DNA from: Dehalococcoidia bacterium
Lineage (GTDB): Bacteria > Chloroflexota > Dehalococcoidia > Lucifugimonadales > JAGWBF01
Reading direction: 5' to 3'
DNA: 7,375 nucleotides
Assembly (NCBI GenBank): GCA_021296015.1
Contig: JAGWBG010000005.1
Span: forward strand, 1 to 7,375
The position numbers were made by a program, and so were the translations under genes. Shown here piece by piece: positions 1 through 6,901 of this stretch. The first letter of the stretch is position 1. The number at the start of each line of letters is the position of its first letter. The notes beneath the pieces are model-generated. The model ran no database searches. It was given only the letters and a program-made list of their open reading frames with translations, and had not been told where the DNA came from.

Positions 1-831
1 CCCAGGGTAAACGGCATCTCCTTCACAGGCTCGACTGAAATAGGCTCCGGCATTTATACCGAGGGTGCGAAGAGCCTGAAGAAAGTCCAATGCGAAATGG
101 GCGGCAAGAACGCGGTTATCGTCCTGTCCGACGCCGACATTGACAAGGCTATGGGTGGCATAGTCCAGGGCGCTTTCGGCTCCACCGGCCAGAGATGCAC
201 CGCAACCAGCAGGGCCATTGTGGATGAAGCCATATACGAGCCTTTCATGGAGGAGTTAATAGAGCGCACCAGCAAGCTCAAGGTGGGCGATGGCATAGAG
301 CCGGGTGTGGACGTAGGGCCTCTCTCCAGCCAGTACCAGTTCGAGAAGGTAATGGAGTATATCGGCGTTGGCACGGAAGAAGGGGCCAGGCTGACCTACG
401 GTGGCAACCACCTCACCGGACCGGGTTACGAGGGAGGGTACTACATCGAGCCGACCATCTTTACTGACGTAGACCCCTCCATGCGTATAGCCCAGGAAGA
501 GATATTCGGGCCGGTGCTGACGGTGTTCAAAGCTAGGGACCTGGCAGAAGCTATAGAGTTGGCTAACAGCGTCCAGTTTGGCCTCTCCTCTTCTATTTAC
601 ACGACGGACCTTACACAGGCCTTCCAGTACGTGGAGCAGGTGGAGGCGGGGATAGTCCACATCAACGCCCCGACCCTGGGTGGCGAGGTACATCTGCCCT
701 TCGGTGGAATGAAGGCATCGGGGGTGGGGGCCAGGGAGCAGGGCACGGAGGCAGTGAACTTCTTCAGCGAGGTCGTGACGGTTTATATAGACTACGCCGG
801 CGCCACCAGGGCACAGGCCAAGTTTATTTAA
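1..831 (+). CDS. NAD(P)+-dependent aldehyde dehydrogenase, C-terminal part (2,5-dioxopentanoate dehydrogenase-like)
   Basis: This is the last 276 residues of an aldehyde dehydrogenase; the reading frame is open to the left edge, so roughly the first 200 residues (much of the cofactor domain) lie outside. Such enzymes oxidise an aldehyde to its acid with NAD+ or NADP+ in the cytoplasm. Visible landmarks, numbered from the first base: the nucleotide-fold motif FTGSTEIG (8-15), the general-base glutamate in EMGGK (E32), the catalytic cysteine in GQRCTATSR (C66, codon 196-198), the cofactor-binding EEIFGP, and the C-terminal FGGMKASG. The forms GSTGQRCTATSR and INAPTLGGE, with an ending close to VYIDY, resemble alpha-ketoglutaric semialdehyde (2,5-dioxopentanoate) dehydrogenases such as Bacillus YcbD, which act late in sugar-acid breakdown. 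Substrate assignment is inference from motif likeness; the family is certain. It ends with TAA and is followed by about 100 non-coding bases. Confidence 0.95.
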   Translation, partial: PRVNGISFTGSTEIGSGIYTEGAKSLKKVQCEMGGKNAVIVLSDADIDKAMGGIVQGAFGSTGQRCTATSRAIVDEAIYEPFMEELIERTSKLKVGDGIEPGVDVGPLSSQYQFEKVMEYIGVGTEEGARLTYGGNHLTGPGYEGGYYIEPTIFTDVDPSMRIAQEEIFGPVLTVFKARDLAEAIELANSVQFGLSSSIYTTDLTQAFQYVEQVEAGIVHINAPTLGGEVHLPFGGMKASGVGAREQGTEAVNFFSEVVTVYIDYAGATRAQAKFI

Positions 832-875
832 GGGATATGCCAATGGTTCTGAGGTTATTGCGTTCAGCACCAGGA

Positions 876-904
876 ATGGTCTACAGGCCCACCTGTGCTA
901 AAAT
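876..904 (+). promoter_or_regulatory. Candidate extended -10 promoter for the DRTGG-domain gene
   Basis: TAAAAT at 899-904 is directly preceded by TGC (896-898), which together match an extended -10 element (TGn then TAnAAT). The place where a -35 box would lie (about 876-881) shows no good match, as is allowed for extended -10 promoters. It would start transcription near 911, about 11 bases before the ribosome binding site at 922-927. A short hairpin-capable dyad, ACAGG/CCTGT (883-887 and 892-896), overlaps it. The call rests on motif match alone. Confidence 0.4.
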
Positions 905-921
905 AGAGACGCTATCCCGAT

Positions 922-927
922 GGAGGG
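922..927 (+). promoter_or_regulatory. Ribosome binding site that sets the GTG start at 935
   Basis: GGAGGG lies 7 bases before GTG at 935, an ideal Shine-Dalgarno distance. The upstream in-frame ATG at 920 overlaps this motif and has no binding site of its own (it is preceded by GCTATCCCG). The site therefore favours GTG 935 over ATG 920. Confidence 0.8.
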
Positions 928-934
928 TACTGTA

Positions 935-1948
935 GTGGCTGTTCTCTATATCACCTCTGACCGGCCCGCCGCGGGCAAGACAGCCCTGGCCGGTGCCCTG
1001 GCAGCCGGGTTGTCCGGGGTGGGCAGAGGGGTAGGATACATCAAGCCCTTTTCCGCCTCCCCCCAGGACGACCCCGATGTGGCCTTCATCGCCAGGACCA
1101 TCCTCCTCGACGAGAACGGCGCACCTCAGCAGGCTACTCTGCCCATGCCCGAAGGTATGGCAGAGGGCCAACCCTTGGCGGAAAGCATGGCAAGGGAGTT
1201 GGCACAGTCCATAGAATGTATAGCCGCTACCAGGGAAACGGTGCTGGTGGAGGGGCCGGACATCTCGCTATCCGGTTCAGCGACGCTGGCGGATCATCTT
1301 GGTGGTACGGTATTGCTGGTTATCTGCTATGAGCCGGGGCTCAGCGCTGAGCGTGTTATCCAGGCGTGCCAGCCCTTTGGACAGCGTCTTCTGGGAGTCC
1401 TGATAAACTCCGTTACCCGGTACAGGGAGCGAGAGGTGAGGCAGGGCCTCGTATCCGCTATAGAGTCCCGGGGAGTGAAGTGCCTTGGAGCCATTCCCGA
1501 AGACCGGCTCATGGCGTCGGTTACCGTGGGCCAGATTGCCCAGCACCTTGATGGGCACTGGGTGTTGGGTGAGGAGAAGGCCCATGACTTGGTTGAAAAT
1601 TTCCTCATCGGCGGGAACATCATGGACTCGGGCCTGACCTATTTCGGACGGATGGAGAACAAGGCGGTTATCGTCCGGGGAGACCGGCCCGACATACAGC
1701 TGGCCGCCTTATCTTCACCCACCACATGTCTCATTCTCACCGGCGGGCACGAGCCAATTCAGTATGTGTATCACCAGGCGGAACAGGAAGAGGTGCCCCT
1801 GTTGGTGGTGCCAGCGGATACCATATCCGCCGCTCACGCCCTGGATGCCGCGCTTGAAGCCTCTACAGTCCACCACCCCGGAAAGCTGGAACGGTTCCGG
1901 GAGTTGACCGAAGAGCATGTGGACGTAGCGGCTATCCAGGCCCTTTGA
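935..1948 (+). CDS. DRTGG-domain P-loop protein (phosphotransacetylase N-terminal-like; BioD/CobQ fold)
   Basis: The product has 337 residues with two domains. Residues 1 to about 205 look like the dethiobiotin-synthetase/cobyrinate-synthase P-loop fold (AAA_26): MAVLYITSDRPAAGKT holds the phosphate loop (G14-K15-T16), followed by LVEGP (104-108), LLGVLINSV (152-160) and GAIPED (185-190). Residues from about 207 to 315 match the DRTGG domain, with the GDRPD strand-turn (249-253) and LILTGG (266-271). The same two domains sit in front of the catalytic domain in long phosphotransacetylases, but no phosphotransacetylase catalytic domain is present here, so this is a stand-alone member of unknown, probably regulatory or ligand-binding, function. 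GTG is chosen as start because of the binding site at 922-927 and because the short N-terminus is typical for the family; an ATG at 920 would add five residues. The product is cytoplasmic with no signal peptide. The link to the neighbouring dehydrogenase is unclear. Confidence 0.85.
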   Translation: MAVLYITSDRPAAGKTALAGALAAGLSGVGRGVGYIKPFSASPQDDPDVAFIARTILLDENGAPQQATLPMPEGMAEGQPLAESMARELAQSIECIAATRETVLVEGPDISLSGSATLADHLGGTVLLVICYEPGLSAERVIQACQPFGQRLLGVLINSVTRYREREVRQGLVSAIESRGVKCLGAIPEDRLMASVTVGQIAQHLDGHWVLGEEKAHDLVENFLIGGNIMDSGLTYFGRMENKAVIVRGDRPDIQLAALSSPTTCLILTGGHEPIQYVYHQAEQEEVPLLVVPADTISAAHALDAALEASTVHHPGKLERFRELTEEHVDVAAIQAL

Positions 1949-2096
1949 AACCCACTCCCGCCTTCCTTTGGGATCTTCTCGACCATCTACGCATACGAGC
2001 CCACTTACTCCATATAGACTTATATCGTTTGTATTGCGATGTATGTCTGAAGGGTGTAACCTCCAGGGAGGGACAAATCACAGTCGGCCTAATAAC

Positions 2097-2101
2097 GAGG
2101 G
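2097..2101 (+). promoter_or_regulatory. Ribosome binding site that sets the TTG start at 2108
   Basis: GAGGG stands 6 bases before TTG 2108. An in-frame stop (TAA 2093-2095) lies just upstream, so TTG 2108 is the first usable start. No later in-frame ATG precedes the conserved sequence, and the GTG codons near 2231 lack a binding site. Confidence 0.7.
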
Positions 2102-2107
2102 ATAGCG

Positions 2108-3280
2108 TTGCCCGAATCGGAGAATACAAGGCTTTCGCTGTCGGAAGCGTCGGATGAGTCTCCGGTAGGTGAGGCTTCCGAGACGCCTGACCGGGAGGCC
2201 GGGCCGGCCGGCTCTGTCCATGACGGCTACGTGGGGGTGAAATTCGCCCATCCCAGTGAGATGGAGTTTGCCCATATTCTCGACTTCTATGGGGTGAAGT
2301 GGTCCTACGAGCCCCGGTCCTTTCCCCTGCGCTGGGATGGGGACAGGATTCTTGAGATGTTTACCCCGGATTTCTACCTTCCGGACCTGGACCTCTACGT
2401 CGAGCTAACTACCCTGAGACAAAGGCTGGTCACGGAGAAGAACCGGAAACTGCGGCAATTGAGGGAGCTATACCCGGATGTTAACGTCAAGCTCCTCTAC
2501 AAGCGCGATTATCACCGTCTGCTAGCCAAGTACGGTTACGGCCCCCTGGTCCAGGGGGACATCCAGACGATAGACCGTGTCCTCATAGACGCTGAGCAAG
2601 TCCAGAAGCGAGTAGGGGAGCTGGGGCGTCAGATAGCCCTGGACTATGCGGGCACCCGACCCGTGCTGGTCGGTGTACTCAAAGGGGTGCTTTGCTTTAT
2701 GCCCGATCTAATGCGTCAGGTCTCTCTCCCCCTGTCCGTGGAGTTCATGTCCATATCATATTTTAGCGGCGATGGGGGAGGGGTAAAAATCACCAAGGAC
2801 TTGGATGGGGATATAACCGGTCAGCACGTGGTTATGGTGGAGGACATCGTGGATACAGGCATGACCCTGAACTATCTCCTCAACTACCTGCGTACCAGAA
2901 ACCCGGCCAGCGTCAGGGTATGTACACTTCTGGACAAGCGTGTGCGGCGTCTTGTTGACGTTCCCTTGGACTACGTTGGCTTAGAGATTCCCGACGAGTT
3001 TGTGGTGGGCTATGGTCTGGACTACCTGGAAAAGTACCGCAACCTGTCCTTCATCGGCGTTCTCAATCCTCAGGATAATGAGGAGACCCAACGTCCTACG
3101 GCGGAAGCAAGAGGAAAAAGGGTCTCCCCAGTAACCTCGGCCACTAGCCACCAGCAACTAACTCCACTCGCTGCAACCTTTCGACCCAACCCTGGGCGAC
3201 TGCTCTGTCAAACAGCCTCCCTACTCAGCTACAGCACCCACTGGCCTGAATTACTGGGGATACTACATATAGTATATTAG
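2108..3280 (+). CDS. hpt: Hypoxanthine phosphoribosyltransferase with N-terminal PD-(D/E)XK-like domain and aberrant C-terminal tail
   Basis: The 390-residue product has four parts. Residues 1-45 are acidic, Ser-rich and probably disordered. Residues about 46-143 resemble a restriction-endonuclease-like fold: SEMEF, then FTPDFYLPDLDLYVELTT, a basic helix, and VKLLYKRDY; D88 and E99 fit the nuclease D and E, but the expected E-x-K lysine is a threonine (T101). Residues about 152-319 are a complete hypoxanthine phosphoribosyltransferase, which joins hypoxanthine or guanine to PRPP in purine salvage: LVGVLKG (187-193), KDLDGDI (230-236), the PRPP loop VEDIVDTGMTL (244-254), LLDK (274-277) and IPDEFVVGYGLDY (294-306). 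Bacterial enzymes are usually about 180 residues and end soon after IGVL. The remaining 70 residues are unlike the family and look like translated non-coding DNA. TTG is used as start because of the binding site at 2097-2101. The transferase call is certain; the role of the front domain is unknown. Confidence 0.93.
   Translation: MPESENTRLSLSEASDESPVGEASETPDREAGPAGSVHDGYVGVKFAHPSEMEFAHILDFYGVKWSYEPRSFPLRWDGDRILEMFTPDFYLPDLDLYVELTTLRQRLVTEKNRKLRQLRELYPDVNVKLLYKRDYHRLLAKYGYGPLVQGDIQTIDRVLIDAEQVQKRVGELGRQIALDYAGTRPVLVGVLKGVLCFMPDLMRQVSLPLSVEFMSISYFSGDGGGVKITKDLDGDITGQHVVMVEDIVDTGMTLNYLLNYLRTRNPASVRVCTLLDKRVRRLVDVPLDYVGLEIPDEFVVGYGLDYLEKYRNLSFIGVLNPQDNEETQRPTAEARGKRVSPVTSATSHQQLTPLAATFRPNPGRLLCQTASLLSYSTHWPELLGILHIVY
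3260..3275. repeat. AT-rich inverted repeat at the end of the hpt reading frame
   Basis: ATACTA (3260-3265) and TAGTAT (3270-3275) are perfect reverse complements around CATA. The dyad lies just before the TAG at 3278-3280. No T-run follows, so it does not look like an intrinsic terminator; it may be a protein site or chance. Confidence 0.35.
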
Positions 3281-3402
3281 ACCTCTGTTTGTCTGTCAAC
3301 GTCGATGATCTGAAGAGGAAAACGCAAGACTACACATTTCATCCTAGTCTGCATCCCGTCATTCAAGCCATCGCCGGGAACAAAATGACCCTCTCCTTCG
3401 TC

Positions 3403-3422
3403 TTGAACTATTGAACCGGTTC
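3403..3422. promoter_or_regulatory. Repeat and palindrome upstream of the VWA gene
   Basis: TTGAAC occurs twice, at 3403-3408 and 3411-3416. The second copy runs into the perfect 10-base palindrome GAACCGGTTC (3413-3422), which ends 33 bases before the ATG at 3456. It could be an operator or contain a -35-like box, but no good -10 follows. The 175-base gap from 3281 to 3455 otherwise holds no gene and no terminator that I can see. Confidence 0.25.
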
Positions 3423-3442
3423 GTAGTCGCAGAGTTTCTAGA

Positions 3443-3448
3443 GGAGGG
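3443..3448 (+). promoter_or_regulatory. Ribosome binding site that sets the ATG start at 3456
   Basis: GGAGGG, inside the longer purine run at 3441-3450, lies 7 bases before ATG 3456. An in-frame TTG at 3411 has no binding site and would place this motif inside the gene. The downstream in-frame ATG at 3519 has no convincing site. Confidence 0.75.
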
Positions 3449-3455
3449 AAATGGA

Positions 3456-5339
3456 ATGACAAAGAAAGGGCTGATGTTCTCGGCAGTTCCGGCATTAGGC
3501 TTCATGGGTGTGTTCCCAATGAAAGGATACCGAAGGCTGGCGGCTGCTATATTGGGTGTGGCCTTGCTAGGCGTACTGTTAGCCTCGTGCGGCTCGCAAT
3601 CGCCTACCGCAAGCCCAGCCCAGACCGCTACGTCCGCTCCAACAGTGGGCCCAACACCTACCACACCACCGGAACCCACCCAGCTGACCACAAACCAAGC
3701 CACAACCGCCCCGACCGCTCCAACGCCCACCGGACCCCTAGATACCCCTCGACAGACCGAGGTCCCCATCCCGACCGCTACACCTGTTCCAACGCCACAG
3801 CCGATTCCCACCAGATTGGCGGAAACGGACTCTCAGTTGATGATGGCCCCCACTCCAACCGCCATGCCGGCCGCCGAGGCGCAGTCGGCTACCCTCTCGG
3901 GACTATCCCCCCGTTCCACGGATAGCTACGTGCTATCTACCGGTGGGACGGATACGGTGAACGACGCACCCTATGACGCCACCTTCTTCAAACACTACGG
4001 CGTCAACCCTTTCATAGACACCGAGGACGACCACCTGTCCACCTTCGCGATGGACGTGGACACCGCCTCGTACACCGTTATGCGACGCATTATACAAGAC
4101 GGCTACTTGCCGGACCCGGAAGCGGTACGAGTAGAAGAGTTCGTGAATTTCTTCGAGCATGGCTATGAGCCGCCCAAGGATGACGTCTTCTCCATCCACA
4201 TTGAAGGCTCCCCGTCTCCCTTCGGTGGCAATAGCCACTGGCTAATGCGGGTCGGTCTCCAGGGGCATGTGATAGCGGCGGAGGAGCGTAAGGACGCTTC
4301 TTTGATATTTGTCATAGACGTTTCCGGCTCCATGGCCCGGGAGGACCGCCTGGGGCTGGTCAAGAGGTCGCTGGGGCTTCTGGTGGATGAGCTTCGCCCG
4401 ATGGACCAGGTCGGGATCGTGGTCTATGGCTCCCAGGGACGCGTGCTCCTGGAACCTACCAGCGGCGCCAACAAAGAGGCTATCATGGAGGCTGTTAACG
4501 CACTGAGCCCCGATGGTGCTACCAACGCTGCCGAGGGACTGGTCCTGGGCTATAAGATGGCCGTCAAGGAGGTACAATCGGAGCGCATAACTCGCGTGAT
4601 TCTCCTCTCCGATGGCGTAGCCAACGTGGGGAACACAGGCTCAGGTTCCATCCTCAACCTCATAAAGGGCTACGTGGAAGAGGGAGTAACCCTCTCCACG
4701 GTCGGCTTCGGCATGGGCAACTATAACGACATCCTGATGGAGCAGTTAGCCAACGACGGCAACGGGACCTACGCCTACGTGGACACTCTTAGCGAGGCCC
4801 GGCGCATATTCGTTGAGAACCTGACAGGCACCCTCCAGGTGATAGCTTTGGACTCGAAAATTCAGGTTGACTTCAACCCGGAGGTGGTGAGTCGGTACAG
4901 GCTCCTTGGGTACGAGAACCGGCGGGTGGCCGACCAGGACTTCCGCAACGATGCCGTGGATGCCGGTGAGGTCGGCGCAGGCCACAGCGTTACCGCGCTA
5001 TATGAGTTGAAGCTCCACGAAGGCGAGAGTGGTTCTCTGGCGACTGTGTTCATCCGCTACCAGGACCCCGACACAAGAGAGGTCACGGAACTTAGCCGGA
5101 ATTTCGACCGGACCCAGCTTAGACAGAGGTTCGAGGACTCCTCTCCCCGCTTCCAGCTTGCCGCCGCCGTGGCCGAATACGCAGAAATCCTCCGGGAAAG
5201 CTACTGGGCACAGGGTGGCAGCCTTGAGGACGTTCTGACTGTGGCCGAGCGTGTGCAGGGGTTGTTGGTAGAAGACTCCGATGTGGCCGAGTTCGTTGGC
5301 TTGGTGGTACAGGCAAGACTGATAGGGTCTCGCGGGTAG
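3456..5339 (+). CDS. YfbK-type von Willebrand factor A lipoprotein
   Basis: The 627-residue product is a predicted surface lipoprotein. From residue 22 it shows a lipoprotein signal: basic KGYRR, a hydrophobic stretch, and the lipobox LASC with lipidated C45 (codon 3588-3590). A Pro/Thr-rich flexible linker (about 46-145) follows. Then come the vWF N-terminal domain (about 170-268, with FAMDVDTASY), a VWA domain (about 282-465) and a DUF3520-type C-terminal domain (about 462-625). The metal-ion site is intact: DVSGS (288-292), the threonine of GATNAAEG (T356) and the aspartate of LLSDG (D386), so it should bind Mg2+ or Mn2+ and a protein partner. Function of this family is not settled. ATG 3456 has the strong binding site but adds 21 mildly hydrophobic residues before the classic signal peptide, whose own ATG is at 3519; the true start could be either. 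The stop directly abuts that of the convergent gene. Confidence 0.92.
   Translation: MTKKGLMFSAVPALGFMGVFPMKGYRRLAAAILGVALLGVLLASCGSQSPTASPAQTATSAPTVGPTPTTPPEPTQLTTNQATTAPTAPTPTGPLDTPRQTEVPIPTATPVPTPQPIPTRLAETDSQLMMAPTPTAMPAAEAQSATLSGLSPRSTDSYVLSTGGTDTVNDAPYDATFFKHYGVNPFIDTEDDHLSTFAMDVDTASYTVMRRIIQDGYLPDPEAVRVEEFVNFFEHGYEPPKDDVFSIHIEGSPSPFGGNSHWLMRVGLQGHVIAAEERKDASLIFVIDVSGSMAREDRLGLVKRSLGLLVDELRPMDQVGIVVYGSQGRVLLEPTSGANKEAIMEAVNALSPDGATNAAEGLVLGYKMAVKEVQSERITRVILLSDGVANVGNTGSGSILNLIKGYVEEGVTLSTVGFGMGNYNDILMEQLANDGNGTYAYVDTLSEARRIFVENLTGTLQVIALDSKIQVDFNPEVVSRYRLLGYENRRVADQDFRNDAVDAGEVGAGHSVTALYELKLHEGESGSLATVFIRYQDPDTREVTELSRNFDRTQLRQRFEDSSPRFQLAAAVAEYAEILRESYWAQGGSLEDVLTVAERVQGLLVEDSDVAEFVGLVVQARLIGSRG
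3591..3890 (+). repeat. Low-complexity Pro/Thr/Ala-rich linker coding region
   Basis: This stretch, right after the lipobox cysteine, encodes degenerate PTPT, APT and TATP units. At DNA level GACCGCTmC and GCTCCAAC-like words recur (near 3627, 3711 and 3774). It is a stalk-like spacer typical of cell-surface lipoproteins, holding the VWA part away from the membrane. Such coding is prone to length change. Confidence 0.75.
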
Positions 5340-5358
5340 TTAGCCCACGATGGGCTGA
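5340..5358. terminator. Hairpin on the junction of two convergent genes
   Basis: AGCCCA (5342-5347) and TGGGCT (5351-5356) pair around CGA, and the stem extends to 8 pairs with a T-G and a T-A pair (5340-5358). It begins at the first base after the VWA stop codon and covers the last codons of the minus-strand gene. No T-run follows on either strand, so it is at best a weak bidirectional terminator or 3'-end stabiliser. Confidence 0.35.
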
Positions 5359-6887
5359 GCGATAATCCACAGGCTCACCACGGTATATGCCACCATCAAC
5401 GTAATCATGGGGTATTGGCTCTTCAGGGCTGTTATGCGGTCCCTGAAGAGCCGCATGGCAATGTAGTGGGCCAGGTATACCGCCATGATATGGCCCAGCA
5501 CTATCAACCCCACGGAGAGGAACCATACGACTTTGGCGTTGATGACACCAATGTCTATCTTGTACTCGGCTGTGCCAAAGAGGTCCCACTCAAAGCCGAA
5601 GGGGTTGGAGGCGATGGGTATGATGATCTGGCCCTGAATAATCAGCAGAGTAAGGAAGTGGGCGATGTTATAGGCCAGGGCGATGGGTATGAGGGAGTAA
5701 ACGAAGGCCCTGGCCAGGTCTCCCACGCCCGCGCTGTTCCCTACCGAGCGGTACATGAGATGGGAGAAAGCCAGATACACCAGCAGGAAAGCCACGGGGA
5801 AAAGCAGCAGGCCCAGGGTGTCGGCGATGGTAAGGCCGTTGAAGACGACGTTGTTGATTGTCCCTGCGAAGATGTCCAGGGAGAAGGACTGGACGTCCAC
5901 CCACGCAGGCGTGGCGCTGAACCCGTCGAAGGTCACCGTAGATAGCAAAAGAACGACCATAACCAGCACGTCGTTGGTTACGCTCTCGTTCCGGGCCAGC
6001 CCTATGGTGAAGGGCCGTATATTTAGCTCTCTACTCTCAGCCCGCTCGAAGCACTCGTAGCAATTGACACACTCTCCATCCAGGTCCAGACAGGACCCTC
6101 CACACACCCGACACACGTCCGGCTCCCTGACCCTCACCTCGGTAGGGGCGAACCTCGCTAGGAAACTGAAAACCACGGAGAAGGCCTCCCCGTGTCTCAG
6201 CCAACGGTGCTTGCCAAAGACCACCATGCCGCCCAGAGTAATGGCCGAGTATACGACGACCATGATGGCTACCCTGTTGGGAATGGACGCCTCGGAATAG
6301 GCGTTCTCTGCCCATGCGAAAGCCAGGAACAGGACCAGCGCCGGCCAGATGCCCAGGTCACGGGGATACTCCGCGTTTAGTGAAAGGCTGCCCCCCGGCC
6401 TGAGCCGGGTATACAGCCACTCCGCCCACTCGAAGAGTATCTTCCAGGGATTTATCAGTGCCCACACGTTTCCTACCAGTGCGGCTACGAAGCCCATGCC
6501 GACCCACCAGATTATCCAGACGAAGATGGGGGCGAAGTTCAGGGAGGATGTCTGAGCACCTATAAACCCGGTGGCTATCACAAGTCCCAGGAGGAAAACC
6601 GCCAGAAGTTTTACCGGCAGCAAAGTAACGGGGCACGTCAGAATAGCCCGCAGCCACCCGTGCTTGAACAGGTTGTACCGCCAGTAGCCGCTATGGCTCG
6701 GACCGCTCCTCATGTACAGGCCGATAATGGCAAAAGAGAGGGCTACGGCCACTCCTGCCCCCACCAAAAAGTAGCCTAGGGGCACTGGCAGATCGTACCT
6801 ATCCCCGAAGCCGTGGGCATAAGCCGGCTGAGCCAGCAGACCAACCCCCAAGGCGAGTAGAGGTAGTATTAGTTTCGGATTTCGCAT
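5340..6887 (-). CDS. Polytopic membrane protein with six-cysteine cytosolic motif (family labelled 'fenitrothion hydrolase' in databases)
   Basis: The 515-residue product starts with a signal-like segment ending AYAHG (about 5-25), then the motif HGFGDRYDLPVP and about ten hydrophobic spans (roughly 37-59, 92-110, 119-143, 180-197, 206-224, 305-320, 356-376, 395-417, 452-474, 493-511). Between spans, residues 259-279 hold six cysteines in a C-x2-C-x3-C-x6-C-x2-C-x2-C pattern, suited to zinc or an iron-sulfur cluster. Histidines H410, H466 and H474 lie in or near the late spans (AYNIAHF, LGHIMAVYLAH). From memory, proteins with this start and ending are often named fenitrothion hydrolase FedB-like; that name comes from one pesticide study and probably hides a different native role, perhaps with metals or respiration. 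ATG 6887 is supported by AGAGGA (6896-6901), and the upstream gene ends 12 bases away, so the two are co-transcribed. Confidence 0.88.
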   Translation of the reverse strand: MRNPKLILPLLALGVGLLAQPAYAHGFGDRYDLPVPLGYFLVGAGVAVALSFAIIGLYMRSGPSHSGYWRYNLFKHGWLRAILTCPVTLLPVKLLAVFLLGLVIATGFIGAQTSSLNFAPIFVWIIWWVGMGFVAALVGNVWALINPWKILFEWAEWLYTRLRPGGSLSLNAEYPRDLGIWPALVLFLAFAWAENAYSEASIPNRVAIMVVVYSAITLGGMVVFGKHRWLRHGEAFSVVFSFLARFAPTEVRVREPDVCRVCGGSCLDLDGECVNCYECFERAESRELNIRPFTIGLARNESVTNDVLVMVVLLLSTVTFDGFSATPAWVDVQSFSLDIFAGTINNVVFNGLTIADTLGLLLFPVAFLLVYLAFSHLMYRSVGNSAGVGDLARAFVYSLIPIALAYNIAHFLTLLIIQGQIIIPIASNPFGFEWDLFGTAEYKIDIGVINAKVVWFLSVGLIVLGHIMAVYLAHYIAMRLFRDRITALKSQYPMITLMVAYTVVSLWIIAQPIVG

Positions 6888-6895
6888 GGTTCCAT

Positions 6896-6901
6896 TCCTC
6901 T
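6896..6901 (-). promoter_or_regulatory. Ribosome binding site for the polytopic membrane protein
   Basis: On the minus strand AGAGGA lies 8 bases before ATG 6887 and overlaps the TAG stop of the preceding gene (6902-6900), an arrangement that favours translational coupling in an operon. Confidence 0.7.

Noticed and set aside
256..870. A 204-residue minus-strand open frame
   Set aside because: It lies opposite the well-supported aldehyde dehydrogenase and its translation has no family features; it is a shadow of codon bias.
2011..2062. Promoter for hpt in the AT-rich stretch, including the small dyad ATATA/TATAT at 2012-2025
   Set aside because: TATATC and TTGCGA-like words occur, but no pair with correct spacing matches well enough to call.
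1945..2157. A 70-residue plus-strand open frame bridging the DRTGG gene and hpt
   Set aside because: It starts with a TTG overlapping the previous stop, has no good ribosome binding site, shows no recognisable motif and contains the well-placed binding site and start of hpt.
3359..3811. A 150-residue Gly/Val-rich minus-strand open frame
   Set aside because: It is the reverse reading of the Pro/Thr linker; the low complexity explains the open frame.
5415..5945. A 176-residue plus-strand open frame
   Set aside because: It is antisense to the polytopic membrane protein and its residue mix (many Gly, Glu, Gln, His) is what reversed hydrophobic codons give.
5340..6887. Literal pesticide (fenitrothion) hydrolase function
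   Set aside because: No hydrolase motif is visible and the protein is almost wholly membrane-embedded; the label is a database name carried by similarity.
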